Shown here one piece after another: positions 24,659 through 32,746 of a stretch of 41,228 nucleotides of DNA. This stretch comes from ATZT02 sp038124905. Lineage in GTDB: Bacteria; Actinomycetota; Actinomycetes; S36-B12; UBA5976. Made by a program: the position numbers and the translations under genes. Below the pieces are notes generated by a model. That model was not told the origin of the DNA, did no database searches, and was given only the letters and a program-made list of their open reading frames with translations. Each line of letters begins with the position of its first letter. The first letter of the stretch is position 1. The DNA lies in the NCBI GenBank assembly GCA_038124905.1, contig JAYPCW010000003.1:1-41228 (forward strand), in the 5' to 3' direction.

Positions 24659-25489
24659 TTACTTTATGCTTCCTGCGGTTAAGCCCGAGACTAACCACTT
24701 CTGAATCGAACTAAATAAAATCACAACAGGAATGATAGAGATTACAGCTGCTGCAAATAGGTAATTCCATTGGACTTGATACTGGCCAATAAAGGTATTA
24801 ATACCAACTGTTAGTGGCCGAGTTTCAATTGTACTCGTTAAAGTCAAAGCTATAACAAATTCATTCCATGCTGCAATGAAGGTAAAGATTAGCGCAGTAG
24901 CGATGCCCGGCAAAGCTAATGGAATCGTGATTTTACGTAAAGCGGTAAACCTTGAGCAGCCATCAATAAATGCGGCGTCTTCTATTTCACTTGGTATGCT
25001 AGAGAAAAATCCTGCCATAATCCATATTGCAAATGCCAAATTAAAAGCAGCGCTAACTAAAACTAAAGAAGTAAAAGTATTCACTAGGCCTAGAGTCACG
25101 ACTTCTCGATAAATACCAACGACAAGAGCCACAGGCGAAAGCATTTGAGTAACTAACACTAATAATAGGAAAATACTTCTGCCTCTGAACTTAAAGCGGG
25201 CCACGTAATATGCTGCTGGCAAGGCAACGATTAAAACCACCAGAGTCGCCATTATTGAAATAATTAACGAATTCTTTAGATATGTTGCAATCGGTGCATT
25301 ATTAAAGGTCTCAATAAAATTATTCCATTGCCAATCAGTAGGCAGATACAAAGCAGGCATTTCGAATAATTCATCATCTGGCTTTGTAGCGGTTGTCAAC
25401 ATATGTAGATAAGGAACCGCAAACAAAAACGCAACCACATAGCCGGTAAGAGCAACAACTGTTGTTTTGATGAAACCCTTAATTTTCAT
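24659..25489 (-). CDS. carbohydrate ABC transporter permease (MalG-type)
   Basis: A 276-residue inner-membrane permease with about six membrane helices. The EAA loop is EIEDAAFIDGCSRFTALRKI, close to the canonical EAA...G pattern that docks the ATPase. GGAGG lies 7 nt before the ATG, and the start overlaps the partner permease by 11 nt. It belongs to the CUT1 sugar importer group and works with the next permease and the lipoprotein at 26495. No ATP-binding gene is in the cluster. Confidence 0.93.
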   Translation of the reverse strand: MKIKGFIKTTVVALTGYVVAFLFAVPYLHMLTTATKPDDELFEMPALYLPTDWQWNNFIETFNNAPIATYLKNSLIISIMATLVVLIVALPAAYYVARFKFRGRSIFLLLVLVTQMLSPVALVVGIYREVVTLGLVNTFTSLVLVSAAFNLAFAIWIMAGFFSSIPSEIEDAAFIDGCSRFTALRKITIPLALPGIATALIFTFIAAWNEFVIALTLTSTIETRPLTVGINTFIGQYQVQWNYLFAAAVISIIPVVILFSSIQKWLVSGLTAGSIK

Positions 25490-26384
25490 TTTGTTGCCTC
25501 CAGCCTGAGACTCGCAAAAACAACAATATGAACAAGAAAATGATCACAAAATTAAAGGTTGCCAGTGCTCCAGACTGCCCCATTTCTTGCATCCTAAAGG
25601 CTAATTTGTACATAAAAGTAGTAGTTACATCTGTCGAATTTCCTGGACCTCCTTGGGTCATCACCCAAATGATTGGAAAATTATTAAACACATTAATTAA
25701 ATTAATGACGGTTGCAACAAGTAAGGCTGGTCTCAATAGCGGAAACACTATTCGCCAATATGTCCTCCATTTTGAAGAACCATCAACTTCGGCCGCTTCT
25801 CTAATCTCATTAGGAATGGTTTGCAAGCCTGCCAACAAAACGAAGCTGGTAAATGGAAGTGACACGAAAACTGCCACAAAAACCATCCAAGCTAATGCAA
25901 CATTTGGATAACCCAGCCAGTCAACTGGCTCATCCAAAATCTTTAGATCCATTAAAACCGTGTTAAAAAAGCCGTAGAAGCCATTGAGCATCCACCGGAA
26001 AGTCAAGGCTGTTGAAAAAACCGAAGCTGCCCAAGGAAGAATAATCATCCAACGAACCTGCGTTCGCCCTGGAAATTTTTGATTCAAAAGTGAGGCTAGC
26101 GGCAAAGAGATCGCAGATGTCAGAATTACAATGGAAATTACCCAAAAAAAAGTTCTTAAGAAAATTGATGGCAGCTCTGGGCGCGCTAAGAGTTCTGCAT
26201 AATTTTGAAATCCAACATAGCCAAGAATTAGACCTGTACGCGATACTTCACGAAATGAAGTTCTAACCATTTCAAAGGCTGGCCAAAAAACCCATGTGGC
26301 AATCAATAAAATCGCGGGCAAAATCCAGGGTAACGGGCCGAGACGAGGTCTTCTAAATTTTTTGTCAGCCCTGAAATTTGACAT
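25479..26384 (-). CDS. carbohydrate ABC transporter permease (MalF-type)
   Basis: A 301-residue permease with six or more hydrophobic segments. Its EAA motif is EIREAAEVDGSSKWRTYWRI, followed by the FPLLRPALL segment typical of CUT1 permeases; WVMTQGGPGNSTDVTTTFMY is the usual periplasmic loop. It forms a heterodimer with the overlapping downstream permease. A 110-bp gap holding a strong stem-loop separates it from the binding-protein gene, which suggests unequal expression of the two parts. Confidence 0.93.
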   Translation of the reverse strand: MSNFRADKKFRRPRLGPLPWILPAILLIATWVFWPAFEMVRTSFREVSRTGLILGYVGFQNYAELLARPELPSIFLRTFFWVISIVILTSAISLPLASLLNQKFPGRTQVRWMIILPWAASVFSTALTFRWMLNGFYGFFNTVLMDLKILDEPVDWLGYPNVALAWMVFVAVFVSLPFTSFVLLAGLQTIPNEIREAAEVDGSSKWRTYWRIVFPLLRPALLVATVINLINVFNNFPIIWVMTQGGPGNSTDVTTTFMYKLAFRMQEMGQSGALATFNFVIIFLFILLFLRVSGWRQQNEN

Positions 26385-26423
26385 TGAACCCCTAGCGCTA
26401 TTTGAAGTAGAAATTAATTTAGC

Positions 26424-26462
26424 GCAAGTTTCACCAGGGGAGAAACCCCCGGTGAAACTTGC
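26424..26462 (-). terminator. intercistronic stem-loop between binding-protein and permease genes
   Basis: GCAAGTTTCACC pairs perfectly with GGTGAAACTTGC (12 bp), continued by GGGG/CCCC after one A-C mismatch, closing a 5-nt AGAAA loop. On the coding strand only a weak AT-rich stretch follows, so it is more likely a partial terminator or a 3'-end stabiliser that keeps binding-protein mRNA high, as known for other ABC importers, than a full stop. Confidence 0.7.
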
Positions 26463-26494
26463 AGATTAATTGCAATTACAGCAATTTGCGATTA

Positions 26495-27769
26495 TTAACC
26501 TTGTTCAGCTAAGGCTTGAATTGCGCCTAACACGCCAGAGGCGTCATCTAGGGCTAATCCAACCTTTTGCTGCATTTCGGTTTGTACTGCTGGCCAGTTT
26601 GCAAGATCACCTGGGTAGAAAATCGCACCAGGCATCAAGTCAATGAATGGACCAATTGCAGGATCGCTCTTAGCTGCTTCTCCAGCTGAAACAGTCGCGG
26701 GAATGAATCCACCAGCTGCTTCTAGGAATGCTAAGTAGTTGTCGGGCTCATAGAGGAAATCCATGAATGCCTTAACTGCTTGCTGATTACCATCTTTCTT
26801 GAAACCAAAGAAGTAATCTTGTACACCTAAGGTGATTGCAGTCTTTCCTTCATTGTGCGGGAATCCTGAAATACCGAAATCAACGGTGCTTCCTTGATCC
26901 GACAACACTGATGGGAAGAATACTGAACCATTAACCATTGCAATCTTTCCTTCACCAAAAAGTTGGAAAACTTCGGTGCGGTTAGTGGTTGCAGGGTTTG
27001 GTTGAGTGTAACCGGCATCAACCATTGACTTTAGGAATTCAACTGCTTCAATATTTTCAGCAGAATTGATGATCCACTGACCATCTTTGTAAACTCCTCC
27101 GCCATTTCCACCAGCCCAAATTGTAAATTCTGCCTGTGCCTCTTCAGGTCCTAGCGGAATTCCGTATGGGTATACACCTGGAACATTTGCCTTGATTGCA
27201 GCAGCAGCTGCTTCAAGTTCTGCCCAAGTAGTTGGTGGTGTGGTTATTCCAGCTTGTTCAAAAACCTCTTTGTTGTAGAACATCGCACGAGCAGATGCCA
27301 AGTCTGGCACTGCGTATGCGGTTCCGTCATACTTAGAGTTATTTAAGAATGCAGGAACAATGTCAGCTAAAACTTCTGGGCTGACGATGTCTTCTGCTGG
27401 GTATAGCAATCCGTCTGCTGCAAAATTAGCAAAGACGTTTGAGTTTGCAATGTCTGGAGCTTGACCAGTTGAAACCAAGGTCGCCAACTTGTCGTTTAAT
27501 TGTTCCCAGTTCACTACTTCTACAGTTGCAGTTACACTTGGGTTTTGCTCCATAAATCTTGCAGCCAAATCATCAAAATATGGTTGCATCCGATCGGTAT
27601 ATTGTGCCATCACAATATAAAGATCAGTCGCTGGAATTTCACCAGCTACCTCAGTGGTGTCAGTTGAAGAAGAAGTATCTTCAGCAGCATCTTCCGAGGC
27701 GCCACTTGAGCAAGCGGCCAACAAAACTGCAAGAGCAGCAATGCCGGCGAGGCTTCGCTTTAAGCGCAT
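26495..27769 (-). CDS. extracellular sugar-binding lipoprotein of ABC importer
   Basis: A 424-residue family 1 solute-binding protein. The lipoprotein signal peptide is MRLKRSLAGIAALAVLLAAC with lipobox LAAC (C20), followed by a low-complexity Ser/Thr/Asp/Glu linker to about residue 42. The body shows the typical YTDRMQPYFDDLAARFMEQNP beginning and the hinge segments of sugar-binding proteins (TGQAPDIANSNV, YNKEVFEQAGITTPPTTW). A strong AAGGAGGG precedes the ATG. It captures sugar outside the membrane for the two permeases; the amino-sugar genes around it suggest GlcNAc or chito-oligosaccharides, which is inference. Confidence 0.93.
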   Translation of the reverse strand: MRLKRSLAGIAALAVLLAACSSGASEDAAEDTSSSTDTTEVAGEIPATDLYIVMAQYTDRMQPYFDDLAARFMEQNPSVTATVEVVNWEQLNDKLATLVSTGQAPDIANSNVFANFAADGLLYPAEDIVSPEVLADIVPAFLNNSKYDGTAYAVPDLASARAMFYNKEVFEQAGITTPPTTWAELEAAAAAIKANVPGVYPYGIPLGPEEAQAEFTIWAGGNGGGVYKDGQWIINSAENIEAVEFLKSMVDAGYTQPNPATTNRTEVFQLFGEGKIAMVNGSVFFPSVLSDQGSTVDFGISGFPHNEGKTAITLGVQDYFFGFKKDGNQQAVKAFMDFLYEPDNYLAFLEAAGGFIPATVSAGEAAKSDPAIGPFIDLMPGAIFYPGDLANWPAVQTEMQQKVGLALDDASGVLGAIQALAEQG

Positions 27770-27843
27770 TTTCCCTCCTTATAGGTAGATTGATTCGAAT
27801 CTTACGCCTATAGGATTTAATTCAAAAGATGTATCCGACTTCG

Positions 27844-27857
27844 TTACAAGTTTGTAA
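27844..27857. promoter_or_regulatory. palindrome upstream of the binding-protein gene
   Basis: TTACAA-GT-TTGTAA is a perfect palindrome with 2-nt centre, 5 nt after the SIS-gene stop and about 75 nt before the binding-protein start. Size and position fit an operator for a local sugar-responsive regulator. On the coding strand, TTGAAT (about 27817) and TAAGAT 15 nt later could be an internal promoter. Confidence 0.4.
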
Positions 27858-27862
27858 TGATT

Positions 27863-28915
27863 TTAAGAGCCTAACTCAGATTCCAATTGTGTGATCTTCG
27901 ACAAGTGCCGAGGGGCATCAGGATTCAAGCCGATCTGGGTTGCTAAGGCTTCGACCAGTAATTGAGCCTGAATTAGCGTTATAAAAACGTGGCTTAACTC
28001 GCTCCAAGTAGATTCACTATATATATAAGTATAGGGATCAGTTTGAGGGAAATCTCCAAAAATAATTGGTACCACCCCCGCCCCAAAGGCTCTTTTCGCG
28101 ATAACTTCTAACTCGCGGTTCGACCGATGACTTTGTCCATTAGTGAAAATCAGTAAATTCTCATCTTCTTCAAACAGCGCTTTGGTGCCGTGCTGAAGCT
28201 CAGCAACCGTTATTCCAATTGCATCCACATAGCAGGTTTCGCGAAATTTCAACGCAACTTCCAGAGCGATATTTTCAGTGAAGCCATTGCCGCAGGAAAT
28301 CATTGTTTTTGCATTTTTTAATTTCTCTACTGCAGCCGTTAATTCAGTTTTTTCGATTACCTTCTGGGCTAATTTAGGTAAAGTTTTTAACTCTTCTAAG
28401 GCTTTATTGTTCTCACCCAATATCGCAGCGATAAGTGTAATTGCTAAGAGTGCCGTTGAATATGACTTAGTTGCTGGTACCGCAATCTCTTTTCCAGCCA
28501 AAGTTGAAATTGCTAAATCTGCCATCTGCTCCAATGTGGAGTTTGGATTGTTTGAGATCGCAAGAGTTGCAGCACCGTTTTGCTTTGCCCACCTAAGTGC
28601 TGCAATAGTTTCTCTCGTCTCACCTGATTGTGAGACGGCAATTGCCAAGGTATTTCTTAAATCTAATTTTGATTCAAAGTCAATGGCAATTTCTATACTT
28701 TGTGGTTGAGCTTGAATATTTGCCAATTCTGCAAAAACATATTGAGAAAAATTTGCGGCATTAGCGCTAGATCCCCTGGCTAATGTAATTACTCTTTCGC
28801 AATCAGTTGATTTCCAAAGTTCTCTTATTGGAATTGATTTTTCAAGAATGCTGTTAAAAGTTTCTTCCAAGGCATTTGGTTGTTCAAGTATTTCTTTTTT
28901 CATCTGACTAATCAA
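27863..28915 (-). CDS. double-SIS-domain protein, NagB-II-like glucosamine-6-phosphate deaminase
   Basis: About 350 residues with two sugar-isomerase domains and no glutaminase domain, as in NagB-II/AgaS-type deaminases related to the C-terminal half of GlmS. Seen in order: MKKEILEQPNALEETF, ARGSSANAANFSQY, the phosphosugar loop SQSGETRET, VPATKSYSTALLA, then in the second domain CGNGFTENIALEVALKFRE and AELQHGTKALF. It would convert glucosamine-6-phosphate to fructose-6-phosphate and ammonia. The start is uncertain: TTG at 28915 has GAGG 6 nt upstream and is preferred; ATG at 28903 and TTG at 28921 are alternatives. It overlaps the end of nagA. Confidence 0.85.
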   Translation of the reverse strand: MISQMKKEILEQPNALEETFNSILEKSIPIRELWKSTDCERVITLARGSSANAANFSQYVFAELANIQAQPQSIEIAIDFESKLDLRNTLAIAVSQSGETRETIAALRWAKQNGAATLAISNNPNSTLEQMADLAISTLAGKEIAVPATKSYSTALLAITLIAAILGENNKALEELKTLPKLAQKVIEKTELTAAVEKLKNAKTMISCGNGFTENIALEVALKFRETCYVDAIGITVAELQHGTKALFEEDENLLIFTNGQSHRSNRELEVIAKRAFGAGVVPIIFGDFPQTDPYTYIYSESTWSELSHVFITLIQAQLLVEALATQIGLNPDAPRHLSKITQLESELGS

Positions 28916-30032
28916 AGTCAACCTCTTCGCCTAAGTGCCAAACCCTGCTTGTTAAGCCACTCTCGGATAAAAGTGCTAGGTCGGCTCTAAGCCCCTTCTT
29001 AATTTCGCCTCGGTCGGTCAGTCCTAGAGCTTTTGCAGGCGTTGATGTCGCAGCTGCAATAGCCAGCTCTGCAGGGATGCCACAATCAATAACATTTTTA
29101 ATTGATTGATCCAAACGAACTGCACTACCAGCTATAACTCCATCTTTACGCTTTGGTGGTTCATTTTTCTTTACTTCAATAACCTGATCACCAAGGTCGT
29201 AATCACCTTCAGGCATTCCCAAGGCTGTCATTGCGTCGCTAACCAAAATAGCTCTATCTGCCGCCGATTGAAAAATTAGTTTTAAAATTTCTGCGCTCAA
29301 GTGGTGCAAATCAGCAATCGTTCCTAGGTAAAGTTTCGAGTTAATTAATCCTTGCAAAGCAAGGCCGCCCTCTCGGTGATGAACTCCCGACTGAGCATTA
29401 AATATATGTGTAATCATTTGGGCACCGCTGGCAACAGCTGCTTCAGTTTGCTCACTTGTCGCCATTGAATGACCAAGGCTCACAAGCACTCCTTGTCCAA
29501 CCAAATAGGAAATCGCTCCTTGAGAATTTGCTAATTCTGGGGCAAGCGTGAGTATCTTTACCTTTTTTTCAACTAATAGTTCCTTTATTTCAGCTAAATT
29601 AATTTCTCTAATTTGCTTCTCTTCATGAGTGCCGCGAGCAGCCTTTGAGATATAGGGCCCTTCCAGGTGAACCCCTAACATATCCGAGATTCCCTTATCG
29701 CTAGCGAGTTCGATTTGAGCTAATTGTCGTAACAAGTTTTTTTGACTAGCTGTAATAAGTGTTGGAAAAAACCCAGTAACACCAGTCTTGATTATCTCTT
29801 TTCTGAATGCTTGAAAACCTTCGCTATCGGTCTGCTGAAAATCTATTCCAAATCCACCATTTATCTGCAAATCGATTAGTCCGGGAGTTAATACTCCTTC
29901 ACCATCAGCGATTCTGATGTCTGAACCACTCTCAATTTCATTTGTGACATCGACAATTCTTGGGCCTTCAATTTCAATTGTTGCTGGTGTGATTTGACCA
30001 TTTACAAAAGCGCGAGCAGCTGAGATCTTCAA
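28908..30032 (-). CDS. nagA: N-acetylglucosamine-6-phosphate deacetylase
   Basis: A 374-residue amidohydrolase that deacetylates GlcNAc-6-phosphate. The motifs follow the family: PGLIDLQINGGFGIDF (the Gln-x-Asn form seen in E. coli NagA), GVHLEGPYIS with the metal-binding Glu, SLGHSMAT and THIFNA with metal-binding histidines, VHHREGG, and the catalytic Asp in LVSDAMTALGMPEG. Start is TTG at 30032 with AGG 7 nt upstream. Its end overlaps the SIS deaminase gene, so deacetylation and deamination are coupled. Amidohydrolase C-terminus GLRADLALL is intact. Confidence 0.93.
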   Translation of the reverse strand: MKISAARAFVNGQITPATIEIEGPRIVDVTNEIESGSDIRIADGEGVLTPGLIDLQINGGFGIDFQQTDSEGFQAFRKEIIKTGVTGFFPTLITASQKNLLRQLAQIELASDKGISDMLGVHLEGPYISKAARGTHEEKQIREINLAEIKELLVEKKVKILTLAPELANSQGAISYLVGQGVLVSLGHSMATSEQTEAAVASGAQMITHIFNAQSGVHHREGGLALQGLINSKLYLGTIADLHHLSAEILKLIFQSAADRAILVSDAMTALGMPEGDYDLGDQVIEVKKNEPPKRKDGVIAGSAVRLDQSIKNVIDCGIPAELAIAAATSTPAKALGLTDRGEIKKGLRADLALLSESGLTSRVWHLGEEVDFD

Positions 30033-30065
30033 AAGTTAGCCTGATTTTTCATGAATATGTTTATC

Positions 30066-31253
30066 TTAATCGTTCTTTAGCGGTTGGAGGCTTAAGCTGT
30101 TTTTGATTTCAAATTTCTTCAATAATGAGATAGTCGACAAGGCAAACAAAATTGCCACAAAGCCCCAGGCAACTTGATAACTGGCGAATCGATCCACTAA
30201 GAACCCAAAAAATACTGGGCTAGAAGCAATCCCCACATAAAACCCAAACAGAACTACACCTGTCGCCTGACCGGTCGCAGATTTATCGACACCGTTTATC
30301 ACCATTAACATGCCTACGCTGTTCCAACTCATAGCAGTAATGCCAAGTAACAAAGTTGCGGCCCAAATTATCCAGATATTAAAAATATTTCCATATGAAA
30401 TCAACACAATGCCAAGGGCAGCAATAACTGCCATGGTAATTAATAATTCGCGACCAATTTGAACTTTGCCTGCGAGCCAACCCCAGAAAACTCGAGCAAA
30501 GAGGGCCACTATGCCAAAAGTTCCAAATAAGGCACCTGCGGCCGACAAAGAAAAGTTTAAACTCTCTACAAAATAGAGTGGCAAATATGCAGTCAAGCAA
30601 GAGATGGCAGCACCATTAAAAAACCCGTAAATTGCAATCAAATAAACCGGTTTTGGTAATTTCCTAGTTGCAGTTTTATATTGTTCTTCGATTTTGCGCT
30701 CTGGAATAAAGATCAAACTCAGCAACAAGGCAGCCACCGGAATTAATACTGTGAGTGCTAATCCAATCCTCCAGCCAAAAATCACTACTAGCGGCGCTAA
30801 AGCGAAACCTGCTGCACTAGCTCCCAACTGAACTCCAGACTGCTTTATGCCGGTAATCGGCCCTCTAATTCGTGTTGGGATTTCATGGGCGATGACTTTA
30901 TTTGTAATTGGGTTTCCAAATGCCAAAGTGATTCCAGCAAAAGCACTGAGGGCGAGAATAAATAAATAGTTGGTGGTTACAGAGATCAGCAGTAACGAAA
31001 CTGCCACAATCATCATTGCGTAAATCGTTATTTTCCGAACGCCAATTTTGTCAACAAATCGCCCAGCTAATATCGAACCAAACCCTCCAATTACAAATGA
31101 GACGGTCGTGGCAAGCCCCAGCTCGGACCTTGAAAGTGAAAATTCTCTAATTAAATCCGGTCCTAAAACACCAAAGGCGTATCCTAAAAAAGTACTTGTT
31201 CCCATAATTAGCGTTATGCTGATGGTTATCCCACTAACAGAAATTTTTTTCAC
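30066..31253 (-). CDS. MFS transporter
   Basis: A 395-residue transporter with about twelve hydrophobic helices. The loop 2-3 signature is AGRFVDKIGVRK, close to the MFS G-x-x-x-D-R/K-x-G-R/K pattern, and a related GWLAGKVQIGR occurs in the second half. Start is GTG with AAAAGG 7 nt upstream. It is first in the long minus-strand run and is divergent from a quinone oxidoreductase. Substrate cannot be predicted; uptake of an amino sugar, aldonate or peptide would fit the neighbours. Confidence 0.88.
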   Translation of the reverse strand: MKKISVSGITISITLIMGTSTFLGYAFGVLGPDLIREFSLSRSELGLATTVSFVIGGFGSILAGRFVDKIGVRKITIYAMMIVAVSLLLISVTTNYLFILALSAFAGITLAFGNPITNKVIAHEIPTRIRGPITGIKQSGVQLGASAAGFALAPLVVIFGWRIGLALTVLIPVAALLLSLIFIPERKIEEQYKTATRKLPKPVYLIAIYGFFNGAAISCLTAYLPLYFVESLNFSLSAAGALFGTFGIVALFARVFWGWLAGKVQIGRELLITMAVIAALGIVLISYGNIFNIWIIWAATLLLGITAMSWNSVGMLMVINGVDKSATGQATGVVLFGFYVGIASSPVFFGFLVDRFASYQVAWGFVAILFALSTISLLKKFEIKNSLSLQPLKND

Positions 31254-31334
31254 AAAATTACCTTTTCAGATTTGCTGTTTCGAAGTCTAAATGCTTGAGA
31301 TAAATTACTTTAATTTGGTCAGAAACATGTCTAA

Positions 31335-32327
31335 ATGTTAAAGTTAAAGTTAATGAAGAAAATCCTAATTAGCCAATATGGCGATGCTGCGAATATTGCC
31401 TTAGTTGAATCAGATATCCCAACGCCTAGCTCTAGTGAAGTCTTAGTAAGGGTAGTGGCCGCTGGAGTCAATTTTATTGACACTTATCAACGAGCGGGAG
31501 TACCCAATTACCAACTTGCTTTGCCATTTACCCCAGGCTTAGAAGGAGCTGGCATCGTCGAATCAGTCGGTGATTTAGTTATAGATTTTAAAGTCGGCGA
31601 TCGAGTTGCTTGGGCAATGTCGCTTGGAAGTTACGCTGAATATGTTTTGGTGCCTGCCGAAAAATTAGTAACTGTCCCTGACTCCATTGAATTAAAAACT
31701 GCTGCTGCAGCCATGTTACAGGGTTTGACTGCTCACTATTTAATTAGTGACTGTTTCAAAATTCTCTCTAAACAGTCTGCTTTAGTCCACGCTGGTGCCG
31801 GAGGCACCGGAAACCTTCTTTGTCAATTGCTTAGCGAAAAAGGCGTTAATGTAATAGCTACAACTTCTAGCGATGAAAAAGCCAAAATCATTTTAAATTC
31901 TGGAGTAAATAAAATAATTCGCTATGACAAAGAAAATATCTCTGAAAGAGTAAAAGATTTTACGAATGGTGAGGGTGTAGATGTTGTTTACGATGGAGTC
32001 GGGGCTGCAACATTTCAGGAAAGTTTAAAATCACTGAGGGTGCGCGGTACTTTAGTTTTATTTGGTGCAGCAAGCGGGCCAGTTCCAGCTTTTGACTTGC
32101 AAAACTTGAATTCCTTAGGCTCACTTTATGTAACTCGTCCAACCTTGGCACACTACACCAGAACTCGTGAAGAGTTGCTCGATCGAGCTAATGAGATCTT
32201 TGACGTGATTGAACATAAAGTCCTAGAGATAAAAATTCACAAAGAATATTCATTAAAGGATGCGGCACTCGCTCATCAAGACTTAGAAAGCAGAAAGACC
32301 TCTGGCAAATTGCTCTTGATTCCATGA
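31335..32327 (+). CDS. quinone oxidoreductase-like MDR-family NADPH reductase
   Basis: A zinc-independent medium-chain dehydrogenase/reductase of 324-330 residues. The GroES-like half has GVNFIDTYQRAGVPNYQ and PFTPGLEGAGIV; the Rossmann half has the nucleotide motif HAGAGGTGNLLCQL, and GEGVDVVYDGVG follows. No zinc-binding cysteines are in the usual places, as in quinone oxidoreductase 1. Start may be ATG 31335 or the second ATG 31353, which follows a triple GTTAAA/GTTAAT repeat and gives the usual MKKILISQYG N-terminus. It starts a plus-strand run with a SnoaL protein and an M81 peptidase. Confidence 0.9.
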   Translation: MLKLKLMKKILISQYGDAANIALVESDIPTPSSSEVLVRVVAAGVNFIDTYQRAGVPNYQLALPFTPGLEGAGIVESVGDLVIDFKVGDRVAWAMSLGSYAEYVLVPAEKLVTVPDSIELKTAAAAMLQGLTAHYLISDCFKILSKQSALVHAGAGGTGNLLCQLLSEKGVNVIATTSSDEKAKIILNSGVNKIIRYDKENISERVKDFTNGEGVDVVYDGVGAATFQESLKSLRVRGTLVLFGAASGPVPAFDLQNLNSLGSLYVTRPTLAHYTRTREELLDRANEIFDVIEHKVLEIKIHKEYSLKDAALAHQDLESRKTSGKLLLIP

Positions 32328-32341
32328 ATTAATATTTGAAG

Positions 32342-32740
32342 ATGAACCTTCACCAAATTGCCAAAGATTTCTTTGAAGAAATCTGGAACCAAAAAAACGA
32401 ATCAGCCATAGATAAGTTCATCGCCGAAAATGCAGCCGGCAATGACCCAAAGTTTGGCGTAGGCCGCGAGAGCTTTCGCGCGCAATGGAAGAAGTGGCTA
32501 ATTGGGTTTCCAGACATTCACTTTGAAGTTAAAGAAATCATTGCGGAAGGTAACTCAGTAGTTTCTCGTTGGACTTTAAGCGGCACTAACACTGGTGAAT
32601 TTCGTGATAAACCCGCCACTGGCAAGAAGGTTGAAGTGGACGGGGTAAGCATTGACCGAATTGAAAACGGTCAAGTTGCTTCTGGTTTTGACGCTTGGGA
32701 TGAACTTGGCCTATTAAAACAACTCGGTTGGGTTAAATAA
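32342..32740 (+). CDS. SnoaL-like / ester cyclase family protein
   Basis: A 132-134-residue cone-shaped alpha+beta-barrel protein. The pattern NLHQIAKDFFEEIWNQKN at the start, FRAQWKKWLIGFPDIHFEV in the middle and SRWTLSGTNTGEF with GKKVEVDGVSIDRIENGQV near the end is typical for SnoaL-like polyketide-cyclase-type folds. Members range from cyclases to isomerases and hydrolases, so no reaction can be assigned. ATG at 32342 is preferred over TTG at 32336. It sits between the reductase (14-nt gap) and the M81 peptidase (6-nt gap). Confidence 0.82.
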   Translation: MNLHQIAKDFFEEIWNQKNESAIDKFIAENAAGNDPKFGVGRESFRAQWKKWLIGFPDIHFEVKEIIAEGNSVVSRWTLSGTNTGEFRDKPATGKKVEVDGVSIDRIENGQVASGFDAWDELGLLKQLGWVK

Positions 32741-32746
32741 AAATCG

